Below are positions 1-6,986 of a stretch of 64,000 bases of DNA, piece after piece (the stretch's first letter is position 1; every line of letters begins with the position of its first letter). The position numbers and the translations under genes are program-made. The stretch is from contig NFUW01000002.1 in NCBI GenBank assembly GCA_002127285.1, forward strand, positions 706,744-770,743, read 5' to 3'. The notes below the pieces were generated by a model. The model was given only the letters and a program-made list of their open reading frames with translations, was not told the origin of the DNA and did not search any database. This stretch comes from Chitinophagaceae bacterium IBVUCB1 (GTDB taxonomy: Bacteria > Bacteroidota > Bacteroidia > Chitinophagales > Chitinophagaceae).

Positions 1-101
1 GGTTGATTAGAAATATATTCCCACTATCCCTATTATCTCTTCTACCCCACTATCCCTTATATCCAATCAACTAATTAACTTATCAACTAATCAACTATTT
101 C
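1..101. repeat. AT-rich low-complexity repeats at window edge
   Basis: A short non-coding stretch downstream of the primase gene. It holds two copies of a CCCACTATCCCT-type motif (about 20-33 and 46-59) and several overlapping ATCAACTAAT words (65-97). No gene or clear terminator is visible. The neighbouring locus continues outside the window, so its role cannot be judged. Confidence 0.4.
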
Positions 102-995
102 TCACACCCAATCTCCCAAATCGCTGCCGTCTGTATGGTGCATCAGTAGCTGGCTGGTAGTGCAGTGGGGTATCTGCTGCCCTATGGCATGCCACACATC
201 ATACGCCCCAGCATCGGGGAAGAGAACCACCCTGCGCCCACGCAGCACACGGCATTTTTCTACCGTCAGGTTGCGGATGCCACCCGTTGCCAACCATAGG
301 TATTGCGGCAGGCAGATGCTGCATATAAGTGCCGTCTTCTCGCTTTCGGCTATGGCTACGGGGCGGTTGTCTGTACGCAGCAGATGCTCTCCAAACAAGC
401 ACTGGCGCAGCTCGTAGCCCTGCAAGGGGTGTATGCTATGTACCCAACGAACGGCAGGCACACCGTCTTTTATGCGTTTGCCCGTATGCTTATCGTATGC
501 CATTACCTTGCCCGCCCGTATATTGTTTGCCACATCTATTTGCCAAAAAATTGTATCGTTGCCATGCGTACCTATGCGGTAGGTATCTATCACACGCTCC
601 AACGCAGGCCATCCGTATTTGTGAAATATATACAGCATCAGGTGGTTGTTGCTATAACAGCAGAGAGATTGCTGATGAATAGTACAGAGTTGTGAGTAGA
701 ATGCAGAAAGTGCAGGTTGAGCATTCCTACTGTATGTTTTGGAATGCTGATTTAGATATTCAGATTTAGAACTTCCCTTACGGGCATTCGTATTCAGATA
801 TTCGGATTTGATATTTGGCTTCACATGATACCCGCATTGCTGCTCTCTGTTGCAACGCCCTATATCATTGCCCAAGTGCTGCCCCGTATGCGCATCTATA
901 TAGCGAACGAAAGCATGTTTTGTGCCGCATTGCGGACAGGTGTAGCGTGTCTTTATGCCCTTGTAAGGCTCTAATCTGTAGCGATAGTTTTTCAT
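102..995 (-). CDS. DUF6371/Toprim-like primase of a mobile-element replication module
   Basis: A 297-aa protein with a zinc-binding N-terminus (C20, C23, C48, C54) that includes CPQCG followed later by CNREQQCGYH. This resembles the CHC2-like finger of the DUF6371 family found on Bacteroidota mobile elements. The C-terminal half looks Toprim-like: AESEKTALI (216-224, with E217 and E219 acidic) and LFPDAGAYDVW (258-268, with D261 and D266). Proteins of this layout are thought to make primers or act in element replication. KSEYLN occurs twice (63-68, 78-83), a small internal duplication. The gene lies on the same strand as the RepA-like helicase upstream, which supports a replication module. 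No relaxase or integrase is visible in the window. Family assignment is from recognised motifs; primase activity is inferred. Confidence 0.7.
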   Translation of the reverse strand: MKNYRYRLEPYKGIKTRYTCPQCGTKHAFVRYIDAHTGQHLGNDIGRCNREQQCGYHVKPNIKSEYLNTNARKGSSKSEYLNQHSKTYSRNAQPALSAFYSQLCTIHQQSLCCYSNNHLMLYIFHKYGWPALERVIDTYRIGTHGNDTIFWQIDVANNIRAGKVMAYDKHTGKRIKDGVPAVRWVHSIHPLQGYELRQCLFGEHLLRTDNRPVAIAESEKTALICSICLPQYLWLATGGIRNLTVEKCRVLRGRRVVLFPDAGAYDVWHAIGQQIPHCTTSQLLMHHTDGSDLGDWV

Positions 996-1031
996 TGTAT
1001 GGGGTGGTTTTTTTGTGTGATTTATTTATCG

Positions 1032-1120
1032 TGTCATTGCGAGCGATAGTGAAGCAACTTCGTGGAATGAGGGGCATCAGTAAAAATGAGTGTCATGGCG
1101 AAGAATGAAGCCATCTCACG
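1032..1120. repeat. Two REP-like repeats
   Basis: The first (1032-1057) begins TGTCATTGCGAGCGA and continues into GAAGCAA, a dispersed intergenic palindromic repeat type common in Bacteroidota genomes. The second (1091-1120) is TGTCATGGCGAAG followed by GAAGCCATCTCACG, with the internal pairing TGGC...GCCA. A third copy of this second type lies at 1456-1485 in the same orientation. Confidence 0.65.
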
Positions 1121-1174
1121 AAATGAGTGGTGTACTCGCTGCGAGTATTTTGCTGCGCTCACGCCTGCGCTTCC

Positions 1175-1204
1175 TTTCTTTCTTTTGGCAGCAAAAGAAA
1201 GAAA
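1175..1204. repeat. Perfect 13-bp inverted repeat
   Basis: TTTCTTTCTTTTG (1175-1187) is followed after 4 nt by its exact reverse complement (1192-1204). It can form a stable hairpin on either strand. It lies within the 600-nt gene-free stretch 996-1599, between the primase and SEFIR genes, which holds only repeats. Confidence 0.7.
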
Positions 1205-1263
1205 CAAAGACCGCGAAGCAGCATGAATACCTTTAAAAGACAAACAACTAATGAATAAAAACT

Positions 1264-1297
1264 GCCACGCATTAATTACTGCGTAATGCGCGGTGGC
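1264..1297. repeat. Imperfect hairpin
   Basis: GCCACGCATTA (1264-1274) pairs with TAATGCGCGGTGGC (1284-1297) with a small bulge. There is no strong T-tract next to it, so it is a weak terminator candidate. It belongs to the repeat-rich spacer upstream of the primase gene. Confidence 0.5.
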
Positions 1298-1370
1298 TAT
1301 CTATTAAGCTACATTACTACTGTACTGCCAAGCTAAGGATTACTATTTGCTTTTGTTACTACGCATTATA

Positions 1371-1435
1371 TGTCTTTGCGTTTCCCCTTTGCGACTTTGT
1401 GTCTTTGCGCCTGACTGCCGCAGGCAGGCAAAGAC
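1371..1435. repeat. CTTTGCG word array (array F)
   Basis: CTTTGCG occurs at 1374, 1387 and 1403, with the variant CTTTGTG at 1395. These are followed by a compact GCCTG...CAGGC palindrome (about 1409-1429) and one opposing GCAAAG (1428-1433). The layout, several direct words then an inverted partner, resembles the GTTCGCG arrays just downstream, but the right arm is reduced. Confidence 0.55.
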
Positions 1436-1455
1436 GGGTGTTGTTGTGTGGTGTG

Positions 1456-1485
1456 TGTCATGGCGAAGTACGAAGCCATCTCACG
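1456..1485. repeat. REP-like repeat, third copy
   Basis: TGTCATGGCGAAG then GAAGCCATCTCACGG, nearly the same as the copy at 1091-1120 and in the same orientation. It lies directly before the GTTCGCG palindromes at 1501-1600. Confidence 0.6.
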
Positions 1486-1500
1486 GGGTGAGGGGTTTTG

Positions 1501-1600
1501 TTTGTTCGCGGTGTTCGTACCCCTATATCGCGAACAGAAAAACACTTGTTCGAGCTTGTTCGCGGTGTTCGTATCCCTGTAGCGCGAACACACGAACAAC
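1501..1600. repeat. Two GTTCGCG palindromic arrays (D1, D2) at the SEFIR 3' end
   Basis: D1 (1501-1537) and D2 (1544-1600) each read as direct copies of TTGTTCGCGGTGTTCG, a spacer of about 10 nt, then inverted CGCGAAC words. D2 is the fuller copy and runs into the stop codon of the SEFIR gene at 1600. The same array occurs inverted at 3103-3157, and as arrays D and D' near 48 kb. The palindrome could act as a hairpin terminator for the minus-strand gene, or as a protein-binding or recombination site. Confidence 0.8.
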
Positions 1601-3048
1601 TAATTCCGCACTCCTAAATTCTCAATATTTAATCCATTTTTAATTAATGGCAAGTCATAGTTAAATCTTTGAATATTATCTCTATTATCCATGTTTACAG
1701 AGTTTACAGCCGCTTCTAATTCCTCTTTATTTGTAAAACCAAACAACGGTAAAATTTTAAATAAAAATCTACTTGATGATGCCTTTTGCATAATTGCTAA
1801 AGACCTAACACTGTAAACCGAAGTTTCAGGAAACCAATAATAATATTTTTTTAAAATCGAAATATAATATAGCAAGACATCTGTTTCTTGTAACGCTTTA
1901 AAAGAAATGCGGGAGTTTGCTCTTTCTTTAACTAAATCAGCAGTAATGCTAATACGTCTCAATCCCAACTTCTTATTTCTAAGCTCATTTAATGTATAAT
2001 TATAGATGCTAAAACTATCAAAGTTAACATCATCATACCTATCATACTTTTCTTTATATACATTGAAGGTTGCATTTAGTATATAACCCAGTTCTGTATA
2101 TCTATCCTTGTCAATCATGATTGAAGAAAAATATAGAAATAGTTCATAACAGAAAAATCTATAGTGGTCGTTTCTTATTCCTTCAAAGGAAGTATTACCA
2201 GATGATAATGCTCCTAAGCGTAAGTATTCTTCTAACAATTTCTCAAAAAAAGAAAACATCTCATCACAATCAATCTCTACAGAATATGAAAGATATACAT
2301 CTAAAAAGTCAATAAAATCGTTTCGGAGGTATATAAGTTCATCAATTTTTTTCACAACTATATTATCATAATTATCAATATTTAGTTCTGCTATATCAAT
2401 TATAAATAATTTTATAGAATTGATAAACGTTGTGTAGTAATCCTTAACATATATTATCACATTTCGTTTCTCATCAATTAAGGCTTTTTTTAGTGCAGCC
2501 ACTTTGTGTGCAGTAGGTAAATATATTGGTGTATTTTCTGTTACATAAGGTGGGGGTGTACCAATTGCAGGTCTTCTACTTTGAGGTGCATCAAAAATAT
2601 TTCGCAACAAATTTTCATAGTTTTCTTCAAATATTTCATCATTACTTAAATCAATAAATATTCTACTCTTAACGAATGTAGGTGTACAAGGTTTGTTTTC
2701 CCCATCATATTCAAAAATTACTGGTAAAAACTTCGTTTGTTCAACGTAATTGTATATTTCATCTGATATAATAGTACTTTCAATTCCAACTCCACCATGT
2801 TTTTCGTTTGCCTTATCTGAGTACTCTTTATTACAAATTAATAGTACCCTTTTAACATCATCGCTATTTACCATTTGTTCCATAAAGTGGTATTTATCCT
2901 GTCCCTCTTTCAAGTCCCAGATATCAATAATGACATGAACACCGTCGTTTGATAACCTCTCTGCTAATATCTTTACCTTCTCCTTATTAACTGCTGGCTT
3001 CCAGCTATATGATATAAATACTTTGGGTGTAGTAGTTGAGTTAATCAT
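1600..3048 (-). CDS. SEFIR-domain protein, antiphage defence candidate
   Basis: A 482-aa protein. Residues 9-150 match the SEFIR (TIR-like) domain: KVFISYSW at the start, IDIWDLKEGQD near 41-51, then YSDKANEKHGGVGIES (76-91), the hallmark segment of this family with E90. The remaining 330 residues have no recognised domain and may sense or regulate. Bacterial SEFIR proteins include known antiphage effectors, reported to act by depleting NAD; this activity is not shown here. ATG at 3048 is preferred over TTG at 3069 because the domain begins just after it. The gene is visibly AT-richer than the flanking helicase and primase genes, and inverted GTTCGCG palindromes flank it on both sides. This suggests an inserted cargo gene. 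Confidence 0.8.
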   Translation of the reverse strand: MINSTTTPKVFISYSWKPAVNKEKVKILAERLSNDGVHVIIDIWDLKEGQDKYHFMEQMVNSDDVKRVLLICNKEYSDKANEKHGGVGIESTIISDEIYNYVEQTKFLPVIFEYDGENKPCTPTFVKSRIFIDLSNDEIFEENYENLLRNIFDAPQSRRPAIGTPPPYVTENTPIYLPTAHKVAALKKALIDEKRNVIIYVKDYYTTFINSIKLFIIDIAELNIDNYDNIVVKKIDELIYLRNDFIDFLDVYLSYSVEIDCDEMFSFFEKLLEEYLRLGALSSGNTSFEGIRNDHYRFFCYELFLYFSSIMIDKDRYTELGYILNATFNVYKEKYDRYDDVNFDSFSIYNYTLNELRNKKLGLRRISITADLVKERANSRISFKALQETDVLLYYISILKKYYYWFPETSVYSVRSLAIMQKASSSRFLFKILPLFGFTNKEELEAAVNSVNMDNRDNIQRFNYDLPLIKNGLNIENLGVRN

Positions 3049-3102
3049 CTTAAATTTATATATAGTCAAATATATTGATAATATTCAGAGATAATACTAA
3101 TC

Positions 3103-3157
3103 CTTGTTCGCGTGTTCGCGCTATCTATACCCGAACAGCGCGAACAAACGCGAACAA
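3103..3157. repeat. GTTCGCG palindromic array (D3) between SEFIR and helicase genes
   Basis: Reads TTGTTCGCGTGTTCGCGC, a spacer of about 10 nt, then three GCGAAC words, so it is the reverse complement of the D1/D2 layout at 1501-1600. It ends just before the helicase stop codon (3160-3162). The SEFIR gene therefore sits between inverted copies of one palindrome. Confidence 0.8.
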
Positions 3158-3159
3158 AA

Positions 3160-4257
3160 CTACATGTGCAGATACTTATTTACGCTACTAACACTTATCC
3201 CCAACTCCATTGCAATATCTCTTTGTGTTAGTAAGGGGCATTCTTCTGCTAACCTCTTACACTCCCTCACCAACCACTCTCTATCCCTATCCTCACTGTC
3301 CCTCAAATGCTCGCCCTCCTCGCCAAAGCCTGTGAGGGTGAAGCGGAGGAAGTTGTGGGGCTTTTCGATGCGGCACAGGGCTACGTTGCGTTCGTGGTAG
3401 CGAAACTCTTTGGCGCGTGTCTTTATCTGCTTCAGGTAGCGTAGTGTGCGGTCGGTAGCGCTCTCGCCTATGCAAAAGCTGCTATCGCAAAACGTCATCA
3501 GCATCTTGCTGCCTTGCAGGTCGTTGCGGTTCAGCGGTTTGCTGGCATCGCGCTTGGGTGTGTGTGCCAGTGCCAGTATGCTCAGCCCGTAGCGTTTCTT
3601 CAGTTCTTTCAGGTGCTTCATCAGCGGCAGGGCATCTTTGGCTTTCTCCGTTTCTTGCCGTAGATATGTAATATTGTCAATAATAAGCACCCGTGCACCA
3701 GTGGTCATCACGGTAGTGGCAATGCTATCGTGCAGGTAGTCTTCCATACAATCGTAGCCATCGGGTACGCACATATCGGGGTCTATCTCGGCACGCAGCA
3801 GCTTGTCTGCAAAAGTATAGTGCTGCTGATAGTCGGCACTGTAGCGTAGCTCAAACTGTTTGTCGAACAGTTCAAAGTCGAAGTAGATAACGGGCTGTGC
3901 GGCAGCCGTCATGGTAAAGCCCTCTATGGGTACACCACGGCTGATGCTGTCTGCTATCTGCACTGCCAGTATGCTTTTGCCCGTGTTGGTATCGGCAAAC
4001 AGTATGCATAGTTCGCCCTCGTACCATAGCTCGTCATACAGCATCTGCGGTATGGGGCGCAGGCTGGCTTCGTAGCTCCATGTGTTGGCGGGCTTTACAA
4101 TAAACATACCCGTATCGGGTGGCAGGTTCATAATGCGGTCATACTCTGCTTTGGCAGCGTCTATCATGGCTTGCCCTTGCAGTGGTGGTGTGGGTTGTGG
4201 GGGTTGCTGACCTTCTTGATTGTTTTGATTTTCATGGTTTTCGTGGTTGTTTTCCAT
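3160..4257 (-). CDS. RepA-like AAA/RecA-fold helicase ATPase with C-terminal HTH
   Basis: A 365-aa protein. It has a Gln/Asn/Pro-rich N-terminus (1-30), a Walker A ADTNTGKS (88-95), a Walker B RVLIIDN (189-195), and the RepA-type motif LALAHTPKR (228-236) followed by DLQGSKML (247-254). This is the layout of plasmid RepA-like hexameric replicative helicases. Residues 340-364 (LLTQRDIAMELGISVSSVN) look like a helix-turn-helix, so the protein may bind DNA specifically. It is encoded on the same strand as the primase-like gene, with the SEFIR gene between them. A minus-strand -7 box lies at 4319-4326. Helicase activity is inferred from the family; the HTH target is unknown. Confidence 0.8.
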   Translation of the reverse strand: MENNHENHENQNNQEGQQPPQPTPPLQGQAMIDAAKAEYDRIMNLPPDTGMFIVKPANTWSYEASLRPIPQMLYDELWYEGELCILFADTNTGKSILAVQIADSISRGVPIEGFTMTAAAQPVIYFDFELFDKQFELRYSADYQQHYTFADKLLRAEIDPDMCVPDGYDCMEDYLHDSIATTVMTTGARVLIIDNITYLRQETEKAKDALPLMKHLKELKKRYGLSILALAHTPKRDASKPLNRNDLQGSKMLMTFCDSSFCIGESATDRTLRYLKQIKTRAKEFRYHERNVALCRIEKPHNFLRFTLTGFGEEGEHLRDSEDRDREWLVRECKRLAEECPLLTQRDIAMELGISVSSVNKYLHM

Positions 4258-4318
4258 GTGTATATACTATTTAATTGGTGACGGTGTGTGTGTTACATCT
4301 GCGTATAAAGAGCTTGCA

Positions 4319-4326
4319 CAAATGTA
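4319..4326 (-). promoter_or_regulatory. -7 box TACATTTG for the helicase gene
   Basis: On the minus strand this reads TACATTTG, matching the Bacteroidota -7 consensus TAnnTTTG. It lies about 60 nt upstream of the helicase ATG. The expected TTTG element further upstream is only weakly present (GTTTA). Confidence 0.5.
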
Positions 4327-4430
4327 CAATAATATTTTATTAATAAACGTAAAAATGTTATCAACATAATATTAACAAGTATGTATTATTGTGGTTGATG
4401 GAAGGGATTGGGGGGGATGGTGGGTTGATT

Positions 4431-4450
4431 ATGCCGCTAAAAGGCGGCAT
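4431..4450. repeat. Short GC hairpin
   Basis: ATGCCGC (4431-4437) pairs with GCGGCAT (4444-4450) around a 6-nt loop. There is no T-tract directly after it, so termination is uncertain. Confidence 0.45.
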
Positions 4451-4556
4451 GACGGCTTTGATGTGAACTGCCAACTAATAACTGCCAACTTGCTACTATC
4501 AGTTTTCATTATATACTGATTAGCAGCTATGTTGTGGTAGAAAGCGGGGTATGTCG

Positions 4557-4564
4557 TATTTTTG
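4557..4564 (+). promoter_or_regulatory. -7 box TATTTTTG for the bacilliredoxin gene
   Basis: Matches TAnnTTTG, 22 nt before the ATG at 4587. A TTG at 4532-4534 is a possible upstream element, at slightly long spacing. Confidence 0.5.
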
Positions 4565-4586
4565 CATTCACAAATAAAGATTAATA

Positions 4587-5000
4587 ATGTATCCTACAGA
4601 AATAGTGGCCCCGATGAAGGCCGAAGTAACTACACAAGGTTTTAAAGAACTGCTGACGGCTGCCGATGCCGATGCTGCGCTGAAACAAAGCGGCACTGCC
4701 CTTTTGTTTATCAACTCGGTATGCGGATGCTCGGCTGGTACTGCCCGCCCTGGTGTTATTATGGCGGTAAACAATGCTACCAAAAAGCCCGACCAGATAC
4801 TTACCAGCTTTGCAGGCTACGATGTAGAGGCCGTAAAACAGGCTCGTTCTTATCTGCTGCCCTACCCCCCGTCATCGCCCGCTATAGCTTTGCTGAAGGA
4901 CGGACAAGTGGTGCATATGATAGAACGCCACATGATAGAAGGCCGCCCCGCGCAGATGATAGCGCAAAACCTGCTGCAAGCTTTTGAGCAGCATTGCTAA
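4587..5000 (+). CDS. BrxA/BrxB family bacilliredoxin
   Basis: A 137-aa cytosolic protein of the YphP/YqiW family, the usual length. The active motif is CGC (C46-G-C48) within INSVCGCSAG; family members remove bacillithiol from oxidised protein cysteines. Other family segments seen are FAGYDVEAVKQAR and PPSSPAIALLKDG. Bacillithiol is known in part of the Bacteroidota, so the role is plausible, but no bacillithiol synthesis genes are in the window. A hairpin terminator follows at 5029-5062. Confidence 0.9.
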   Translation: MYPTEIVAPMKAEVTTQGFKELLTAADADAALKQSGTALLFINSVCGCSAGTARPGVIMAVNNATKKPDQILTSFAGYDVEAVKQARSYLLPYPPSSPAIALLKDGQVVHMIERHMIEGRPAQMIAQNLLQAFEQHC

Positions 5001-5028
5001 TACCAAAATATCACTTCTTCATACAACC

Positions 5029-5062
5029 ATAACGGGTGCATACCATGTGCCCGTTATTTTTA
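5029..5062 (+). terminator. Rho-independent terminator after bacilliredoxin
   Basis: ATAACGGG (5029-5036) pairs with CCCGTTAT (5050-5057), followed by a run of T. Its T-rich tail runs into the likely gmk promoter (TATCTTAG, 5067-5074), so the two signals are packed together. Confidence 0.7.
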
Positions 5063-5093
5063 TTTGTATCTTAGCCCACTAATTTTTCTGCCG

Positions 5094-5663
5094 TTGCAAC
5101 AAGGTAAAATCATCATCATCACTGCCCCTTCGGGCTCTGGCAAAACCACATTGGTAAAGCGTTTGCTGGCACAATGCCCCGAATTGGCATTTTCCGTATC
5201 TGCCTGCACTCGCCAGCCCCGTGCAGGCGAGGTGGATGGCAAAGATTATCATTTCTATACCGAAGATGCCTTTAAGCAACTGATAGACGAGGATGCATTT
5301 ATAGAGTGGGAAATGGTATATGAAGGCAAGTATTACGGTACGCTGAAAAGCGAGATGCAACGTATATGGGGCGATGGTAAAACCCCGTTGGTGGATATAG
5401 ATGTAAAAGGCGCATTGGCCATACAAAAGCAATACCCCAGCAATTCGTTGAGCATCTTTATACAAGCACCGTCTATTGAAGAATTGCGCAAGCGGTTGGT
5501 GCTGCGTGGCACAGAAACACCTGCTACACTGGAAGAGCGCATCAACAAAGCCAATTACGAGCTTACTTTCGCCCCACAGTTCGATACGGTAATTATTAAC
5601 GACAATCTGGATGCTGCTACGGCACAACTGCTGGAAACCACCCGCAGCTACCTGCTTGCTTAA
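5094..5663 (+). CDS. gmk: Guanylate kinase
   Basis: Catalyses ATP-dependent phosphorylation of GMP to GDP in purine nucleotide supply. The P-loop APSGSGKT is at 11-18, followed by typical segments RQPRAGEVDGKDYHF and FIEWEMVYEGKYYGT, and PLVDIDVKGALAIQ. Length is 189 aa from TTG at 5094, normal for the family. A TTG start is chosen because no ATG precedes the P-loop in frame. A second TTG at 5064 would lie inside the preceding terminator and ahead of the likely -7 box. Rare-start use would keep expression moderate. Start choice is the only uncertain part. Confidence 0.92.
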   Translation: MQQGKIIIITAPSGSGKTTLVKRLLAQCPELAFSVSACTRQPRAGEVDGKDYHFYTEDAFKQLIDEDAFIEWEMVYEGKYYGTLKSEMQRIWGDGKTPLVDIDVKGALAIQKQYPSNSLSIFIQAPSIEELRKRLVLRGTETPATLEERINKANYELTFAPQFDTVIINDNLDAATAQLLETTRSYLLA

Positions 5664-5679
5664 TGGCATCATATTTTAC

Positions 5680-5687
5680 TATCTTTG
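5680..5687 (+). promoter_or_regulatory. -7 box TATCTTTG abutting the CorC-type gene start
   Basis: Exact TAnnTTTG, with TTG at 5656-5658 about 21 nt upstream. Only 7 nt separate the box from the ATG at 5695, so the transcript is expected to be leaderless or nearly so. Confidence 0.65.
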
Positions 5688-5694
5688 AATAAAT

Positions 5695-6960
5695 ATGGAC
5701 GTAACCCATCTTATACTATACATCGTAGGCTGCATTATACTGATAGGCTTTTTTGCAGGTACGGAGATAGCTTTTATATCTGCCAATAAACTGAATATAG
5801 AGCTACGCAAAAAGCAAGGCACATTCTCTGGCAAGATACTGGCTCGGTTTATGGAAAACCCGTCGGAGTTTATAGGTACCAGCCTTGTGGGTGTAAACAT
5901 ACTGCTGGTTATCTATGGCTTGCTGATGACACAGCTTACAGAGCCTTTGCTCAGCCAACTGCCCTATCCGTTCAATCACGAGTATTCTCAACTGTTTATA
6001 GATACGCTGATAGCTACGGTTATCATATTGCTGTTTGCAGAGTTTTTGCCAAAAGCCATCTTTCGTGCCAAGGCAGAGCAGGTGCTTACCATCTTCAGCC
6101 TGCCCATGCTTATCATGTATGTAGTGCTTTTTCCCGTTGCCAAGATATTTGTAGCCATATCAGAGTTCATCCTAAAATACCTGTTCAATGTACGCATCAG
6201 GGAAGACCATCAGGTCTTTAATCGGGTAGATTTGGAAGTGTTTATGAAGCAAAGCCTGCATGGCCACGAAACCGACACCACAGAGGTAAATACAGAATTG
6301 TTTGAAAATGCCCTGTATCTGGTAAATGTGAAGATACGCAAGTGCATGATACCCCGAAACGAGGTAGAAGCGGTTGACATCAACACACCAGTAGCAGATG
6401 TGAAAGCCAAGTTTATAGACACCAAACTATCCAAGATAATAGTGTACGATGCCAGTATAGACAATATAGTAGGCTACCTGCACCATCTGGACCTGAACCG
6501 CCGCCCTGCTAAAATAAAAGAAGTGCTGCACACCATTACCGCCGTACCCGAAACCATGAGTGCTGTTGACCTCATGAACCGCTTTACCAAAGACCGTAAA
6601 AGCATAGCATGGGTGATAGACGAGTTTGGCGGCACGGCAGGCATCGTAACGATGGAAGACGTACTGGAAGAAATATTTGGCGATATAAATGACGAATACG
6701 ATGTGCAGGAACACGTAGAGAAGCAAATATCCGATAACGAATACATCTTCTCGGGCAGGCTGGAACTGGACTACCTGAACGAGAAATACGGCTTCAGCTT
6801 TCCTACAGACGAGTCTGAAACCCTATCGGGCTACATCATAGCCAACCACGAAACGATACCCAAAATGAAAGACCGCATCATCATAGACCGAAATGAATTT
6901 GATATACTGCTGGTGAGCGATACACGGATAGAGACGGTGAAAATGAAAATTTTAAAGTAA
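5695..6960 (+). CDS. CNNM/DUF21-CBS-CorC family membrane protein
   Basis: A 421-aa inner-membrane protein. The N-terminal DUF21/CNNM domain has hydrophobic helices from residue 5 and the segment AGTEIAFISANKLNIELR. A CBS pair follows (about 205-325, including IPRNEVEAVDINTP and RKSIAWVIDEFGGTAGIVT), and then a C-terminal CorC_HlyC domain (about 340-420). Family members are linked to magnesium/cobalt export or called hemolysin-like. The gliding protein GldE has the same layout, so a GldE assignment is possible but cannot be settled here. The preceding -7 box suggests a leaderless mRNA. Confidence 0.88.
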   Translation: MDVTHLILYIVGCIILIGFFAGTEIAFISANKLNIELRKKQGTFSGKILARFMENPSEFIGTSLVGVNILLVIYGLLMTQLTEPLLSQLPYPFNHEYSQLFIDTLIATVIILLFAEFLPKAIFRAKAEQVLTIFSLPMLIMYVVLFPVAKIFVAISEFILKYLFNVRIREDHQVFNRVDLEVFMKQSLHGHETDTTEVNTELFENALYLVNVKIRKCMIPRNEVEAVDINTPVADVKAKFIDTKLSKIIVYDASIDNIVGYLHHLDLNRRPAKIKEVLHTITAVPETMSAVDLMNRFTKDRKSIAWVIDEFGGTAGIVTMEDVLEEIFGDINDEYDVQEHVEKQISDNEYIFSGRLELDYLNEKYGFSFPTDESETLSGYIIANHETIPKMKDRIIIDRNEFDILLVSDTRIETVKMKILK

Positions 6961-6986
6961 ATTAGTAACAATCAAACAACGATATT

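Larger units (their letters stand above)
4258..4586. other. Intergenic region between accessory locus and bacilliredoxin gene
   Basis: A gene-free stretch of 329 nt between divergent genes. It holds the helicase promoter, an AT-rich segment (about 4325-4380), a G-rich run (about 4407-4430), a hairpin at 4431-4450 and the bacilliredoxin promoter at 4557-4564. No small gene is supported. Confidence 0.6.

Noticed and set aside
1347-1643. Overlapping frames on both strands in the repeat region, with CSRYRDTNTANK-like peptides
   Set aside because: These are translations of the GTTCGCG palindromes and REP-like repeats. Codons follow the repeat structure, no ribosome site or domain is seen, and similar peptides recur wherever array D occurs.
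102-4257. Complete integrative or conjugative element or prophage
   Set aside because: No integrase, relaxase, conjugation or capsid gene and no att repeats are visible. Only a replication module and one cargo gene can be supported, and the locus is cut by the window edge.
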